Positions 44,926-53,382 of a DNA stretch of 60,920 nt are shown in pieces. Made by a program: the position numbers and the translations under genes. Every line of letters starts with the position of its first letter. Position 1 is the stretch's first letter. The notes under the pieces are model-generated. The model was given only the letters and a program-made list of their open reading frames with translations. It did no database searches and was not told the DNA's origin. This stretch comes from an uncultured Lachnospiraceae bacterium (GTDB lineage: Bacteria > Bacillota > Clostridia > Lachnospirales > Lachnospiraceae). The stretch is taken from NCBI GenBank assembly GCA_947626945.1, contig CANQUC010000012.1, positions 1 through 60,920 of the forward strand. Direction: 5' to 3'.

Positions 44926-46595
44926 CTTGATTCTCCGTTCTCTGTTTGCTTTTTTAAAAAAGGGCTGTATTTTGCCCCGATTGCCTCCGCGATCTTCAGA
45001 CCGTCTATGGCCGCGGAAGTGATGCCCCCTGCATAGCCGGCCCCTTCTCCGCATGGATACAGGCCTTTTACCTTGGACTGATAATCCTCTCCACGCAGGA
45101 TCCGCACCGGAGAGGAAGTGCGGCTCTCCACTCCGGAAAGCAGGGCGTCCTTTTGATCAAAGCCCCGGATCTTTTTCCCGCACAGGTGTATGCCCTCTTC
45201 CAAAGCATTGCCCAGAACCTGCGGAAAAATGCTCCGCACATCTGCCGGACAAAATTCTCCTTTTGTTTCCGGGCGCAGGCTTCCAAAAGCGGTTGTCTTT
45301 ACATGGTTCTGAAAGTCTTCAAAGCGCTGCACGGGAATCTTTCCTTCCCCGGCGGCATAGGCCCGCCTCTCCAGCGCCCGCTGAAACGAAACGCCCATTA
45401 ACGGTTCCGGAAGCGTCTCCGCTTTCAGCTCTTTCTGAAAGGCGGCATAATCATCCGGCGTCACCGTAACGATCATGGCGCTGTTTCCGTTCTTCCCGTC
45501 TCTGCTTTGGTAACTCATGCCGTTTACCGCCAGCATTTCCTGTTCGGAAGAAGCGTTGACCACATAGCCTCCCGGACACATACAGAAAGAATAGACGCCT
45601 CTTCCCTCCGCCGTCCTGACGGCAACCTTATAGGAGGCCGCAGGAAGATTGCCGGCACAGTCCACGCCATACTGTCTTTCATTGATCATCTTCTGGGAAT
45701 GCTCAATCCGTACTCCCACCGCAAAGGACTTGCTTTCCATGGGAATATTCCGGCCATGAAGCATCAGAAAAGTATCTCTTGCGCTGTGTCCCGGAGCCAG
45801 CACCACAACTTCGGAGGAAAGGATTTCCCTGCCGTTGATCTCAACACCCTGTATGACGCCGTCCTTTTGCACGAGGTCGGTAACACAGCTTGAAAAGCGC
45901 ACCTGTCCGCCCATCCGGATAATCTGATCCCGCATATGTGCCACGATCCCGGTAAGCTGATCGGTGCCAAGATGAGGCCTGCTGTCCCAGAGGATCTCTT
46001 TTGGGGCGCCATTTTCCACAAAACAGCGAAGCACCTCTTCCTGTCTTCCGGCAGGATCCCGGATCATGGTATTTAATTTGCCGTCAGAAAAAGTGCCGGC
46101 GCCGCCTTCTCCAAACTGCACATTGCTTTCCGGATCCAGCCTGCCCTCTTTCCAGAAAGCCTCCACGTCTTTTATCCGCTGTTCTACGTTTGTTCCCCGC
46201 TCCAGCAATATGGGACGGTAACCAAAAAGCGCCAGATAATATCCGCAAAACAAACCGGCAGGGCCGGTTCCCACAATCACAGGCGGATCTGAAAGAATCC
46301 GCGTACCGGCCTCCGGGAACATATAGGAACGTTCCTGATAAAGAGAAACATTTGGCCTTTTCTTCCCGCAGAGCTTTTTTTCCAGCGGGTGGGGAAGCGC
46401 CGCTTTAACAGAAAACTCATAAAAAATATCCGGCTTTCTTCTGGCGTCGATAGAATATTTACAAATCTCCAAAGACAGGATCTGATCCTGAGGGATTTCC
46501 AGGATCGCCGCCGCTTTTTTCTTCAGCAGCCGCATGCACTGGTCTTTGGAGGAGATTTTTTCCGGTCTTAATCGGATCTGAGTGATTTTCAGCAT
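44922..46595 (-). CDS. FAD-dependent protein, COG2509 type
   Basis: A 557-residue FAD/NAD(P)-binding protein of the COG2509 group, widely conserved in Clostridia without a confirmed reaction. An N-terminal ferredoxin-like region (about 1-95) precedes the Rossmann motif VIVGTGPAGLFCGYYLA; later landmarks are NVQFGEGGAGTFSDGKLNT, VLAPGHSARDTF and the C-terminal LYPCGEGAGYAGGITSAAIDG. It follows the HI0933-type flavoprotein by 6 bp. Confidence 0.85.
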   Translation of the reverse strand: MLKITQIRLRPEKISSKDQCMRLLKKKAAAILEIPQDQILSLEICKYSIDARRKPDIFYEFSVKAALPHPLEKKLCGKKRPNVSLYQERSYMFPEAGTRILSDPPVIVGTGPAGLFCGYYLALFGYRPILLERGTNVEQRIKDVEAFWKEGRLDPESNVQFGEGGAGTFSDGKLNTMIRDPAGRQEEVLRCFVENGAPKEILWDSRPHLGTDQLTGIVAHMRDQIIRMGGQVRFSSCVTDLVQKDGVIQGVEINGREILSSEVVVLAPGHSARDTFLMLHGRNIPMESKSFAVGVRIEHSQKMINERQYGVDCAGNLPAASYKVAVRTAEGRGVYSFCMCPGGYVVNASSEQEMLAVNGMSYQSRDGKNGNSAMIVTVTPDDYAAFQKELKAETLPEPLMGVSFQRALERRAYAAGEGKIPVQRFEDFQNHVKTTAFGSLRPETKGEFCPADVRSIFPQVLGNALEEGIHLCGKKIRGFDQKDALLSGVESRTSSPVRILRGEDYQSKVKGLYPCGEGAGYAGGITSAAIDGLKIAEAIGAKYSPFLKKQTENGESR

Positions 46596-46601
46596 ACGCG
46601 C

Positions 46602-47816
46602 TCATTCCTCTGCGGCATGAAAACCGGACACATAGCCGCTGCTCCATGCCCACTGCAGGTTGTATCCGCCGCAGATACCATCTACATCCAGCAGTTCTCC
46701 GGCAAAATAAAGATTTTTTACAAGCCTGGACTCCAATGTATGCTCATCCACTTCCCGGGTGTCTACGCCGCCTGCGCATACCTGGGCAGAATCAAATCCC
46801 TTTGTGTCGGTAATGGGCATACGGTAATCCAAAACCACGTCCGCAAGTCCTTTCCAGGAGGAGGCCGGACATGCTTCCGCTTTGGTCATCACGGACAGTC
46901 CCACTTTTTTCAGCAGCATGACAGCCAGTTTTTTGGGAAAGATCCCGGTCAGAAACTGCTCCATGGTTTTCCAGGACTGATTTACCGCCCGCTGCAGGAA
47001 ATAATAATATAACCGCTGTTCAGAAAAATCAGGAAGAAAATTTAGGGAGGCAAAAACCTGCCTTTTTAATGCCAGCGCCTTTGCGGCAAAGCGGCTTACC
47101 TGAAATACCGGAATACCGGAAATGCCATACTCTGTCAGCTGAAGCTCTCCTCTGTCGCTGGCCACAGGCTCTCCGTCTACATACAAAGTAACCTGACCGT
47201 CGCAGCGCACGCCTGCCACACCCGGAAACATCAGATCCTTAGCGCAAAGCTGTACCAGCGCGGGAACCGGCCGGATCACATTGTGTCCAAAGGCTTTTGC
47301 AAGCACATAGCCGCTTCCGTCAGAGCCGGTGGATCTGGCGGCCTGTCCGCCGCAGGCAAGGATCAGACGGTCCCCATCATAGGAGCCGTGATTGGTCTTC
47401 ACCACAAAATTTTCTTTGCAGAAAATGTTGCTGATCTGTTCTTCCGTGCGCACAGCCACGCCCAGCTGCTCCATCTGAAACCGAAGCACATCCAGCACAG
47501 CGGAGGCCTGTTCGCTGTAAGGATAGATACAGCCGTTTTTTTCTTTTGCGAGGATGCCAAGCTCCTCAAAAAACCGCAGCGTATCCTCCTCAGAAAACTG
47601 AGAGAGAACCCCGGTGATAAATTCCGGGGAGGCGCCGCGGAAACAGTCGGCGCTCATATGCAGATTTGTAAAGTTGCAGCGTCCGTTTCCGGTGGACAAA
47701 ATCTTTTTGCCAACCCGGTCCCGGTGCTCCAGCACCGTAACCTTTGCCCCTTTTTTTGCAGCGGTGATCGCCGCGGTCATTCCGGAGGCGCCGCCGCCAA
47801 CGACTACGATTTTCAT
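46602..47816 (-). CDS. HI0933/BaiN-type flavoprotein
   Basis: A 404-residue FAD-dependent oxidoreductase of the HI0933 (YhiN/BaiN) family. Bacterial bile-acid reductases belong here, but most members have no known substrate. Rossmann motif VVVGGGASGMTAAITA, the NGRCNFTN signature and the C-terminal FAGELLDVDGICGGYNLQWAWSSG are all clear. I favour the ATG at 47816 because the Rossmann strand begins there; an in-frame ATG at 47834 is possible. Confidence 0.88.
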   Translation of the reverse strand: MKIVVVGGGASGMTAAITAAKKGAKVTVLEHRDRVGKKILSTGNGRCNFTNLHMSADCFRGASPEFITGVLSQFSEEDTLRFFEELGILAKEKNGCIYPYSEQASAVLDVLRFQMEQLGVAVRTEEQISNIFCKENFVVKTNHGSYDGDRLILACGGQAARSTGSDGSGYVLAKAFGHNVIRPVPALVQLCAKDLMFPGVAGVRCDGQVTLYVDGEPVASDRGELQLTEYGISGIPVFQVSRFAAKALALKRQVFASLNFLPDFSEQRLYYYFLQRAVNQSWKTMEQFLTGIFPKKLAVMLLKKVGLSVMTKAEACPASSWKGLADVVLDYRMPITDTKGFDSAQVCAGGVDTREVDEHTLESRLVKNLYFAGELLDVDGICGGYNLQWAWSSGYVSGFHAAEE

Positions 47817-47834
47817 TTTCTCAGGCCTTTCCAT

Positions 47835-48491
47835 TTATCTTGCATTCTGTCCGCCGTCTTCAGTCTTTGCCGGGGTCTGCGGCTGATCTGCGGGCCCTCC
47901 GGGCATAACCGGGGCGGGCATGCTGTTCATCTTTTTCATCCGGCTTCCAAGACGGAACATATTGATCAGATCAAACAGGCCGTCTACCAGCAGCACGATC
48001 GGAACATACAGATTGATCTCTCCGTTTTCCGAGACAAATTTTTTCTTCCAGAAAAGGATCACGCAGGAAAGGATCAGGGTTACGACAGCCATCAGAAAAA
48101 ACAGCGTCCAGTTTTCATCTTTCATCCGCTGAAGCGCCAGGGCATTCTGCATTTTCATCACGCTGGTGATCACCACACAGACCGCAAGCAGATGGGGCAG
48201 CCATTTGGAAACGGCCTGATTCTGCACCAGCAAAAGCACGCCCAGAATCACCATCAGCACCCCAATGGAAAAATCATAGTTTTGCGGATTCATATGACTG
48301 TTGTTCCGCAAATACTGCACCACCCTGAAGACCCCCAAAATCACAAGTCCGCAACCGATCATGCAGACCACCGCGGTCAGCGTATCCGCCCGAAAGATCA
48401 GCACAATGCCAACCGCAAAGTAAACGATGGCAATCACTGCCAGGATATACGACATGGAATATTTTTTTTGCCCGGATGTTTTTGCACTCAT
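47835..48491 (-). CDS. DUF308/HdeD-like six-helix membrane protein
   Basis: A 218-residue membrane protein with six predicted helices (about 12-33, 38-60, 73-90, 96-113, 126-147, 163-182) and a cytoplasmic Pro/Met-rich tail (MPAPVMPGGPADQ). It resembles DUF308 (HdeD-like) proteins; function unknown. Start overlaps the miaB stop by 4 bp. Confidence 0.7.
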   Translation of the reverse strand: MSAKTSGQKKYSMSYILAVIAIVYFAVGIVLIFRADTLTAVVCMIGCGLVILGVFRVVQYLRNNSHMNPQNYDFSIGVLMVILGVLLLVQNQAVSKWLPHLLAVCVVITSVMKMQNALALQRMKDENWTLFFLMAVVTLILSCVILFWKKKFVSENGEINLYVPIVLLVDGLFDLINMFRLGSRMKKMNSMPAPVMPGGPADQPQTPAKTEDGGQNAR

Positions 48492-49951
48492 TTTTCATCC
48501 TCCTGTTGAAGATACTGGCCAATATAGTAAAATCCTTTGCTCTCTGTCAGCCTGACGGCACAGAGACTGCCCACAAGATCTGCGGGCCCGTTAAAATGAA
48601 CCAGGGCATTGTTGCTCATCCGCCCGGTAAGCATTCCATTTTCATGACTGTTCACTTCCTCTGCCAGAACAGTCTGCTTTGTGCCCACAAGCAGGGCGTT
48701 CCGCCTTTTTGCGGTTTCCTGCACAAGAGACAAAAGCCGGTCAAAACGGCGGTGAGCCACCTCAGGCGGCACCTGATCCGCCATTGCCGCCGCCGGGGTT
48801 CCAGTTCGCTTGGAATAAATAAAGGTAAAGGCATTTTCAAACTGTACCTTTTCCACTACATCCAGGGTATCCTTAAAATCCTCTTCCGTCTCTCCCGGAA
48901 ATCCCACGATGATGTCTGTGGTAATGGCAATGTCCGGAATGGCCTTTCGGATCTTCTGAGCCAGGGCAATGTACTGTTCCTTGTCATAATGCCTGTTCAT
49001 CAGCTTTAGCAGCCGGCTGCTTCCGGACTGAAGTGGCAGATGAAGATGCCTGCAGATCTTTTTGGAGTTTTGCATCACCTGAATCAGCTGGTCGGACAGA
49101 TCTTTCGGATGAGAAGTCATAAAACGGATCCGCTTCAGTCCCCGAATTCCTTCCACTTCCGTAAGAAGCTGCGCAAAGGTCATGGGTTCCGGCAGATTTT
49201 TCCCGTAGGAATTCACGTTTTGTCCGAGAAGCATGATCTCCACAACGCCCTGATCCACAAGAGAACGGATCTCCTTTAAAATGTCCTCCGGCTTTCTGCT
49301 GCGCTCTCTGCCACGCACATAAGGAACAATACAGTAGCTGCAGAAGTTGTTGCAGCCAAACATAATATTAACGCCGGATTTAAAGGGATATTTCCGATCC
49401 ACGGGAAGCGCCTCCACGATCTGATCGGTATCCTCCCACAGATCTATGATCATGCCGTCCTGCCGGAGACAGACGTCCAAAAGCTCTGCAAGCTTGAAAA
49501 TATTATGAGTCCCAAAGATCAGATCCACAAATCCGTAAGACCTTTTGATCTTTTCTACCGCAGAGGGTTCCTGCATCATACAGCCGCAGAGCGCGATCTT
49601 CATGTGGGGATTTTTCTTTTTATTGCCGTTTAAATAGCCCAGTCTGCCATATACCTTTTGATTGGCGTTATCTCTGACGGTGCAGGTGTTGTAGATCACA
49701 AAATCCGCTTCCTCAGACTCTGTCAGATCATAACCGATCTCTTTCAGAATACCGGCAAGCTTTTCCGAATCCCTGGCGTTCATCTGGCAGCCGTAATTTA
49801 CAACGCATGCCCTTGGGAGCCGGCCCTGTTTCTCCAGAAACTCCCGCACCCACAGACGGCACCTTGCAATGAAATAGTATTGCCTGTCCGGTTCCTGCCC
49901 GGGCGGAGGCCCGGTCAGATCTATGGCTTCAAAATCGATTTTCTGATCCAT
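48488..49951 (-). CDS. miaB: tRNA methylthiotransferase MiaB
   Basis: MiaB adds the 2-methylthio group to i6A37 of tRNAs. The 487-residue protein starts at 49951 after AAAGGATTGGGA. Its N-terminal cluster cysteines are Cys55 (NYGCQMNARDSE), Cys90 (YNTCTVR) and Cys124 (CGCMMQ). The radical SAM motif is FGCNNFCSYCIVPYVRGRE and a TRAM domain ends the protein. It leads a nine-gene unit and has a strong promoter. Confidence 0.96.
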   Translation of the reverse strand: MDQKIDFEAIDLTGPPPGQEPDRQYYFIARCRLWVREFLEKQGRLPRACVVNYGCQMNARDSEKLAGILKEIGYDLTESEEADFVIYNTCTVRDNANQKVYGRLGYLNGNKKKNPHMKIALCGCMMQEPSAVEKIKRSYGFVDLIFGTHNIFKLAELLDVCLRQDGMIIDLWEDTDQIVEALPVDRKYPFKSGVNIMFGCNNFCSYCIVPYVRGRERSRKPEDILKEIRSLVDQGVVEIMLLGQNVNSYGKNLPEPMTFAQLLTEVEGIRGLKRIRFMTSHPKDLSDQLIQVMQNSKKICRHLHLPLQSGSSRLLKLMNRHYDKEQYIALAQKIRKAIPDIAITTDIIVGFPGETEEDFKDTLDVVEKVQFENAFTFIYSKRTGTPAAAMADQVPPEVAHRRFDRLLSLVQETAKRRNALLVGTKQTVLAEEVNSHENGMLTGRMSNNALVHFNGPADLVGSLCAVRLTESKGFYYIGQYLQQEDEK

Positions 49952-50000
49952 TCCCAATCCTTTCCTGAAAACAGCTGATGCTCGCTTTTCACCATTTTTT

Positions 50001-50029
50001 ATTATAATGGTTTCTTTTTCAAAATGCAA
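50001..50029 (-). promoter_or_regulatory. Promoter of the miaB operon
   Basis: On the minus strand: TTGCAT (50029-50024), 17-bp spacer, TATAAT (50006-50001). Leader of about 45 bases. Confidence 0.85.
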
Positions 50030-50050
50030 CGCTCATATGAGATGCTTTTT

Positions 50051-50108
50051 TCAGAAAAAAAGATCTCCCAACTCCGTAAAATAAAAGACGGCTTTGGGAG
50101 ATCTTTTT
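50051..50108 (-). terminator. Terminator after carD
   Basis: AAAAAGATCTCCCA (50057-50070) pairs with TGGGAGATCTTTTT (50095-50108), a 14-bp stem with a 24-nt loop, then T-rich sequence on the minus strand. It insulates the miaB promoter. Confidence 0.8.
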
Positions 50109-50111
50109 GCT

Positions 50112-50618
50112 TTATACGGTTTCCTTTTCAATGCGCTGTGAAATGTAAGATTTCACGTCCTCTCTGTCTTTTCCGAGAGCGGCGGAAAATTCGCCGTACA
50201 GTCTATCTTCTGCGCTTTTCATATACCGCTCGTCAGTGGATGTAATCTTCTTTCCCTGGGCGGCGCGTTTTTTCTTGCGCAGATATAAAGTTTTGATGAT
50301 TTTGATCCATTCTTCGCAGCTTCCGGAATGGATCGCCTGCTTGTATTGTTGTTCTCTTGACCGTTCATCCGGTATCCCAAGTTCAGGAATGTCTGCAATG
50401 CGACTCACCAGGCTGTCAATTTCATCCGGCGTCATGATCTTTCTCATGACCACCTTTTCATTGTCTACCGGTGTATAGATCTTACTTCCTTTGCTTCCCA
50501 GAGGAATGAGCAGATAAAACAGCTTATCTTTAACGGAACTGATCCCTTCGCTGACGATTTCCTGCACCTGACAGACGCCGCTGTTTCCGTATTGAACCAG
50601 ATCGCCCACACGAAACAT
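50112..50618 (-). CDS. CarD-family transcriptional regulator
   Basis: A 168-residue CarD/CdnL-type protein. The N-terminal RNAP-interaction Tudor domain (MFRVGDLVQYGNSGVCQVQEI, YTPVDN) binds RNA polymerase beta; the helical C-terminal part carries KTLYLRKKKRAAQGKKITSTDERYM. In characterised bacteria CarD proteins modulate open-complex stability at rRNA and stress promoters. It appears monocistronic, with an extended -10 promoter and a terminator. Confidence 0.9.
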   Translation of the reverse strand: MFRVGDLVQYGNSGVCQVQEIVSEGISSVKDKLFYLLIPLGSKGSKIYTPVDNEKVVMRKIMTPDEIDSLVSRIADIPELGIPDERSREQQYKQAIHSGSCEEWIKIIKTLYLRKKKRAAQGKKITSTDERYMKSAEDRLYGEFSAALGKDREDVKSYISQRIEKETV

Positions 50619-50642
50619 AGAACATCCCTCCTTTGCCCTTTT

Positions 50643-50651
50643 ATTATACCA
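50643..50651 (-). promoter_or_regulatory. Extended -10 promoter of carD
   Basis: TGGTATAAT on the minus strand, about 25 bp before the start codon; no good -35 at 17 bp, as expected for an extended -10 promoter. Confidence 0.7.
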
Positions 50652-50733
50652 TTTATTGGCCCGGGTAAGTAAGGAGTTTTTTTCGTCAATATGACAGAAA
50701 ATACGACAAAATCAGGTTCATTATATTGCACAA

Positions 50734-53328
50734 TTACTGTGTCAGGCCCTTTTTAAGGTACCATTTTTTTATCCACAGCCCGTTTTCTGACAATGTACTG
50801 TCAGGGAACGCGGTGGTACCGGCCGCACTGCTTTTGAGCAGCGCGCTGCTCTCCGCTTTGTTGCACAGGCTCCAGCAGGCATAGCTGATCTTTTTCTGAT
50901 CCAGCGTATTCAGCCATTTTTCAGATTCCGCGAAGTCATAACCGCCGTTTCCGGAAGCATCGCAGGTGCTGAACTCCGATACAAAAACAGGCAGGCCCTG
51001 ATTCAGGGCAGTGTTCATCTTATCACGGAGCCAGTCTTTATGGGTGGCCGAATAAAAATGCAGTGAATACATCAGGTTGCTGTATCCGGTAATAGGGTTT
51101 TTGGCCGCTTCATCCACGTCCTGGGACCAGTTTGGCGTTCCCACAAGAATTACCGCATTGGGAGCGTTTTGGCGGATCACCGGAATGACCTGGCTGGCAT
51201 AATTTCGGATCTCCTGCCAGCTGACGCCGCTGTTTGGCTCATTGCAGATCTCATAGATCACATTTGGCGTATTTTTGTATTTGGCAGTAACCTCCTGGAA
51301 AAACTGTTTTGCGTCGGCAAGGTAAGTGTTTGGATTCCTGTCATTTAACACATGCCAGTCCACGATCACATACATTCCCAGGGATACCGCTGCGTCAACG
51401 CCCTGATAGATCAGATTTTTCAGAGCGGTCTTGTCTCCTCCGGAGCAATAGCCGTTGTATTCATATGTATACATGGCAAGACGGATCAGATTTACATGCC
51501 AGTTATCCCGCAGATACTGAAACGCCTCTCTGTTTACATACTGGGGAAACCAGTTGATGCCATGGGTACTGATGCCACGCAGCTGTACGGCGTTGCCGGA
51601 TTGATCCGTAAGCTGCGTTCCCTTTACGGAAAGCTGGCCGTGCATGCCTACCGGTGTGGGATCGGGCCGGACCGTGCCGTATTGATAGGGTGCGCGAAGC
51701 TTCACAATCATTTTCAGGATCTCAATGGCGTCCTCTACGCCAACACTCTGATTCTGGGAAACATCCGCCAGCATGATCGGTTTTCCCGCTTTTATGTCGG
51801 CGATCCTGACAACATGGCGCAGTACCAGCAAAGCGTCATTTACCTGCAGCTGACCGTTCAGATCCACATCGCCCCAGTAGTAATTCCATACGGGATTTTC
51901 CATCATTACGCCGCTGCCGCACAGATAGGCTGATGTGCCGTCCAGGGCGTCATAATACACATGGATGTAATATTCGCCGCCTAACAAACCGTGGTTTTTC
52001 AGATCCGCCTTCACGGAGCAGTTTCCGTTTTGATCGGGTTTTGCCGTATACCAGTACAGATAAGTGCCGTCCTTCCGAAATACGCCAAACCGCACGGACT
52101 TCATCTGATCGGCATCCGGGATATTGGACAGCGAGATGGTAAATGTGCCCATGGTCTGATCAATGTCGGATACCACCGGAGTAAGCTGCGGCTTTTCCAG
52201 ACCGTAATAAGCAGCAATTCCCGCGGCGTCTGCCTGACCGAGCTTTTTCAGATTTTCTTCCTGCCCCAGGAACGCGGCGTCAGAACTGTTGGTGAGAAAC
52301 GCCCCCTCAATGATGATGGCAGGCACGTTTTCTTTTTTTCCTCTGTTGATGACGCCGTAATAATCGGCAATCGAATTGTCTTCATAACGGGTGTTGTCTT
52401 CGGAGTTTCGGATTTTTATGCCTCTGTCGGCAATCCCCAGCGCCGTGATCTTAGGCAGAATGGATGCCGCCAGGTCTTTTCCCGTCTGGCCGATCTGGGG
52501 TTTCCAGCTGTCATTGGGATAATAAATCTCCACGCCCTGAGCCCGGGAATCCTCCGCGCTGTTCAGATGGATGGAGACAAAGGCATCCGCCTGATGATCC
52601 CTGGCAAAAAAGATCCGATAGCGATTGTCCAGATTGGAATCGGAAGAGGCTCCGTCGATAACCGGAAACGGACAGGCTTCCTCCTCTCTTGTAAGGTAAA
52701 CCGTCACTCCCTGATACTTCTCCAGCTCTTCCTTGCAGTACTTCGCGATTTTCAGGTTCAGCGATTCCTCCACCAGTCCGTTGGCCCGGGCTCCCGTATG
52801 GGTGCTGTCGTGGCCCGGATCCAGAACGATCACCACATTGCCGTCTTTTTTCGCGGCGGGCGCCAAAAACCGGGGCGCCTGATCCTCACAGACGCTTCCT
52901 GCCTGAACATAGGCGGGATCCATACCCGACTGGGCAAGGGTCACCGTCCTGCGGCTGCCGTCCGCAAGCTCCACCGTAAGGCCAAGGATCTCCATCCGAT
53001 CCGTTCCCGTCTGTTCTGCGGTTGCCAGAAACCGGAAATGGGTCCCGGAAAAATCCTCCTGCTTCAAAGTAATTTCTTCTCCGGTTCTTGTGTTTCTAAG
53101 GAGCAATTCTCCTTCCGTCACAGCCAGGGAATCTGCCTGATATCCCGCGTAGATCCGGCAGCTGCCGTCTGCATTCGCGGATTCCTCATCTGTAAATACA
53201 TAATCCAGACTGAACGCGGCCGATTCCTCCGCGCCCTGAACGGCATAAGAAAACAACATGCCGGCAAGCAGCGCGATCACAAAGAACCCTGCCGCCTTTT
53301 CCTTAAAAAAACGGAATACGTTTGTCAT
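50734..53328 (-). CDS. Amidase-dockerin-GH5 fusion enzyme, secreted
   Basis: An 864-residue exported protein with two catalytic domains. In order: N-terminal signal/anchor (about 11-32); a beta-rich domain (36-145); an N-acetylmuramoyl-L-alanine amidase (164-377) with zinc ligands His173 (DPGHD), Glu187 (GLVEESLN), His254 (SIHLN) and catalytic Glu341 (IIEGAFLTN); a GBS_Bsp-like domain (about 385-475); a dockerin (486-550) with loops DVDLNGQLQVND and DVSQNQSVGVED; and a GH5 beta-glucanase (562-864, GH5_2-like) with acid/base Glu697 (CNEPN) and nucleophile Glu785 (VSEFS). All catalytic residues look intact. One uninterrupted frame. It follows the SbcC-like gene by 54 bp. Dual action on peptidoglycan and a beta-1,4-glucan is inferred. 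Confidence 0.9.
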   Translation of the reverse strand: MTNVFRFFKEKAAGFFVIALLAGMLFSYAVQGAEESAAFSLDYVFTDEESANADGSCRIYAGYQADSLAVTEGELLLRNTRTGEEITLKQEDFSGTHFRFLATAEQTGTDRMEILGLTVELADGSRRTVTLAQSGMDPAYVQAGSVCEDQAPRFLAPAAKKDGNVVIVLDPGHDSTHTGARANGLVEESLNLKIAKYCKEELEKYQGVTVYLTREEEACPFPVIDGASSDSNLDNRYRIFFARDHQADAFVSIHLNSAEDSRAQGVEIYYPNDSWKPQIGQTGKDLAASILPKITALGIADRGIKIRNSEDNTRYEDNSIADYYGVINRGKKENVPAIIIEGAFLTNSSDAAFLGQEENLKKLGQADAAGIAAYYGLEKPQLTPVVSDIDQTMGTFTISLSNIPDADQMKSVRFGVFRKDGTYLYWYTAKPDQNGNCSVKADLKNHGLLGGEYYIHVYYDALDGTSAYLCGSGVMMENPVWNYYWGDVDLNGQLQVNDALLVLRHVVRIADIKAGKPIMLADVSQNQSVGVEDAIEILKMIVKLRAPYQYGTVRPDPTPVGMHGQLSVKGTQLTDQSGNAVQLRGISTHGINWFPQYVNREAFQYLRDNWHVNLIRLAMYTYEYNGYCSGGDKTALKNLIYQGVDAAVSLGMYVIVDWHVLNDRNPNTYLADAKQFFQEVTAKYKNTPNVIYEICNEPNSGVSWQEIRNYASQVIPVIRQNAPNAVILVGTPNWSQDVDEAAKNPITGYSNLMYSLHFYSATHKDWLRDKMNTALNQGLPVFVSEFSTCDASGNGGYDFAESEKWLNTLDQKKISYACWSLCNKAESSALLKSSAAGTTAFPDSTLSENGLWIKKWYLKKGLTQ

Positions 53329-53382
53329 AACTGCTTTTACATCCTTTCTGTTTCGTTGTTCCTGTCACGCTTTTGGCCCGGA

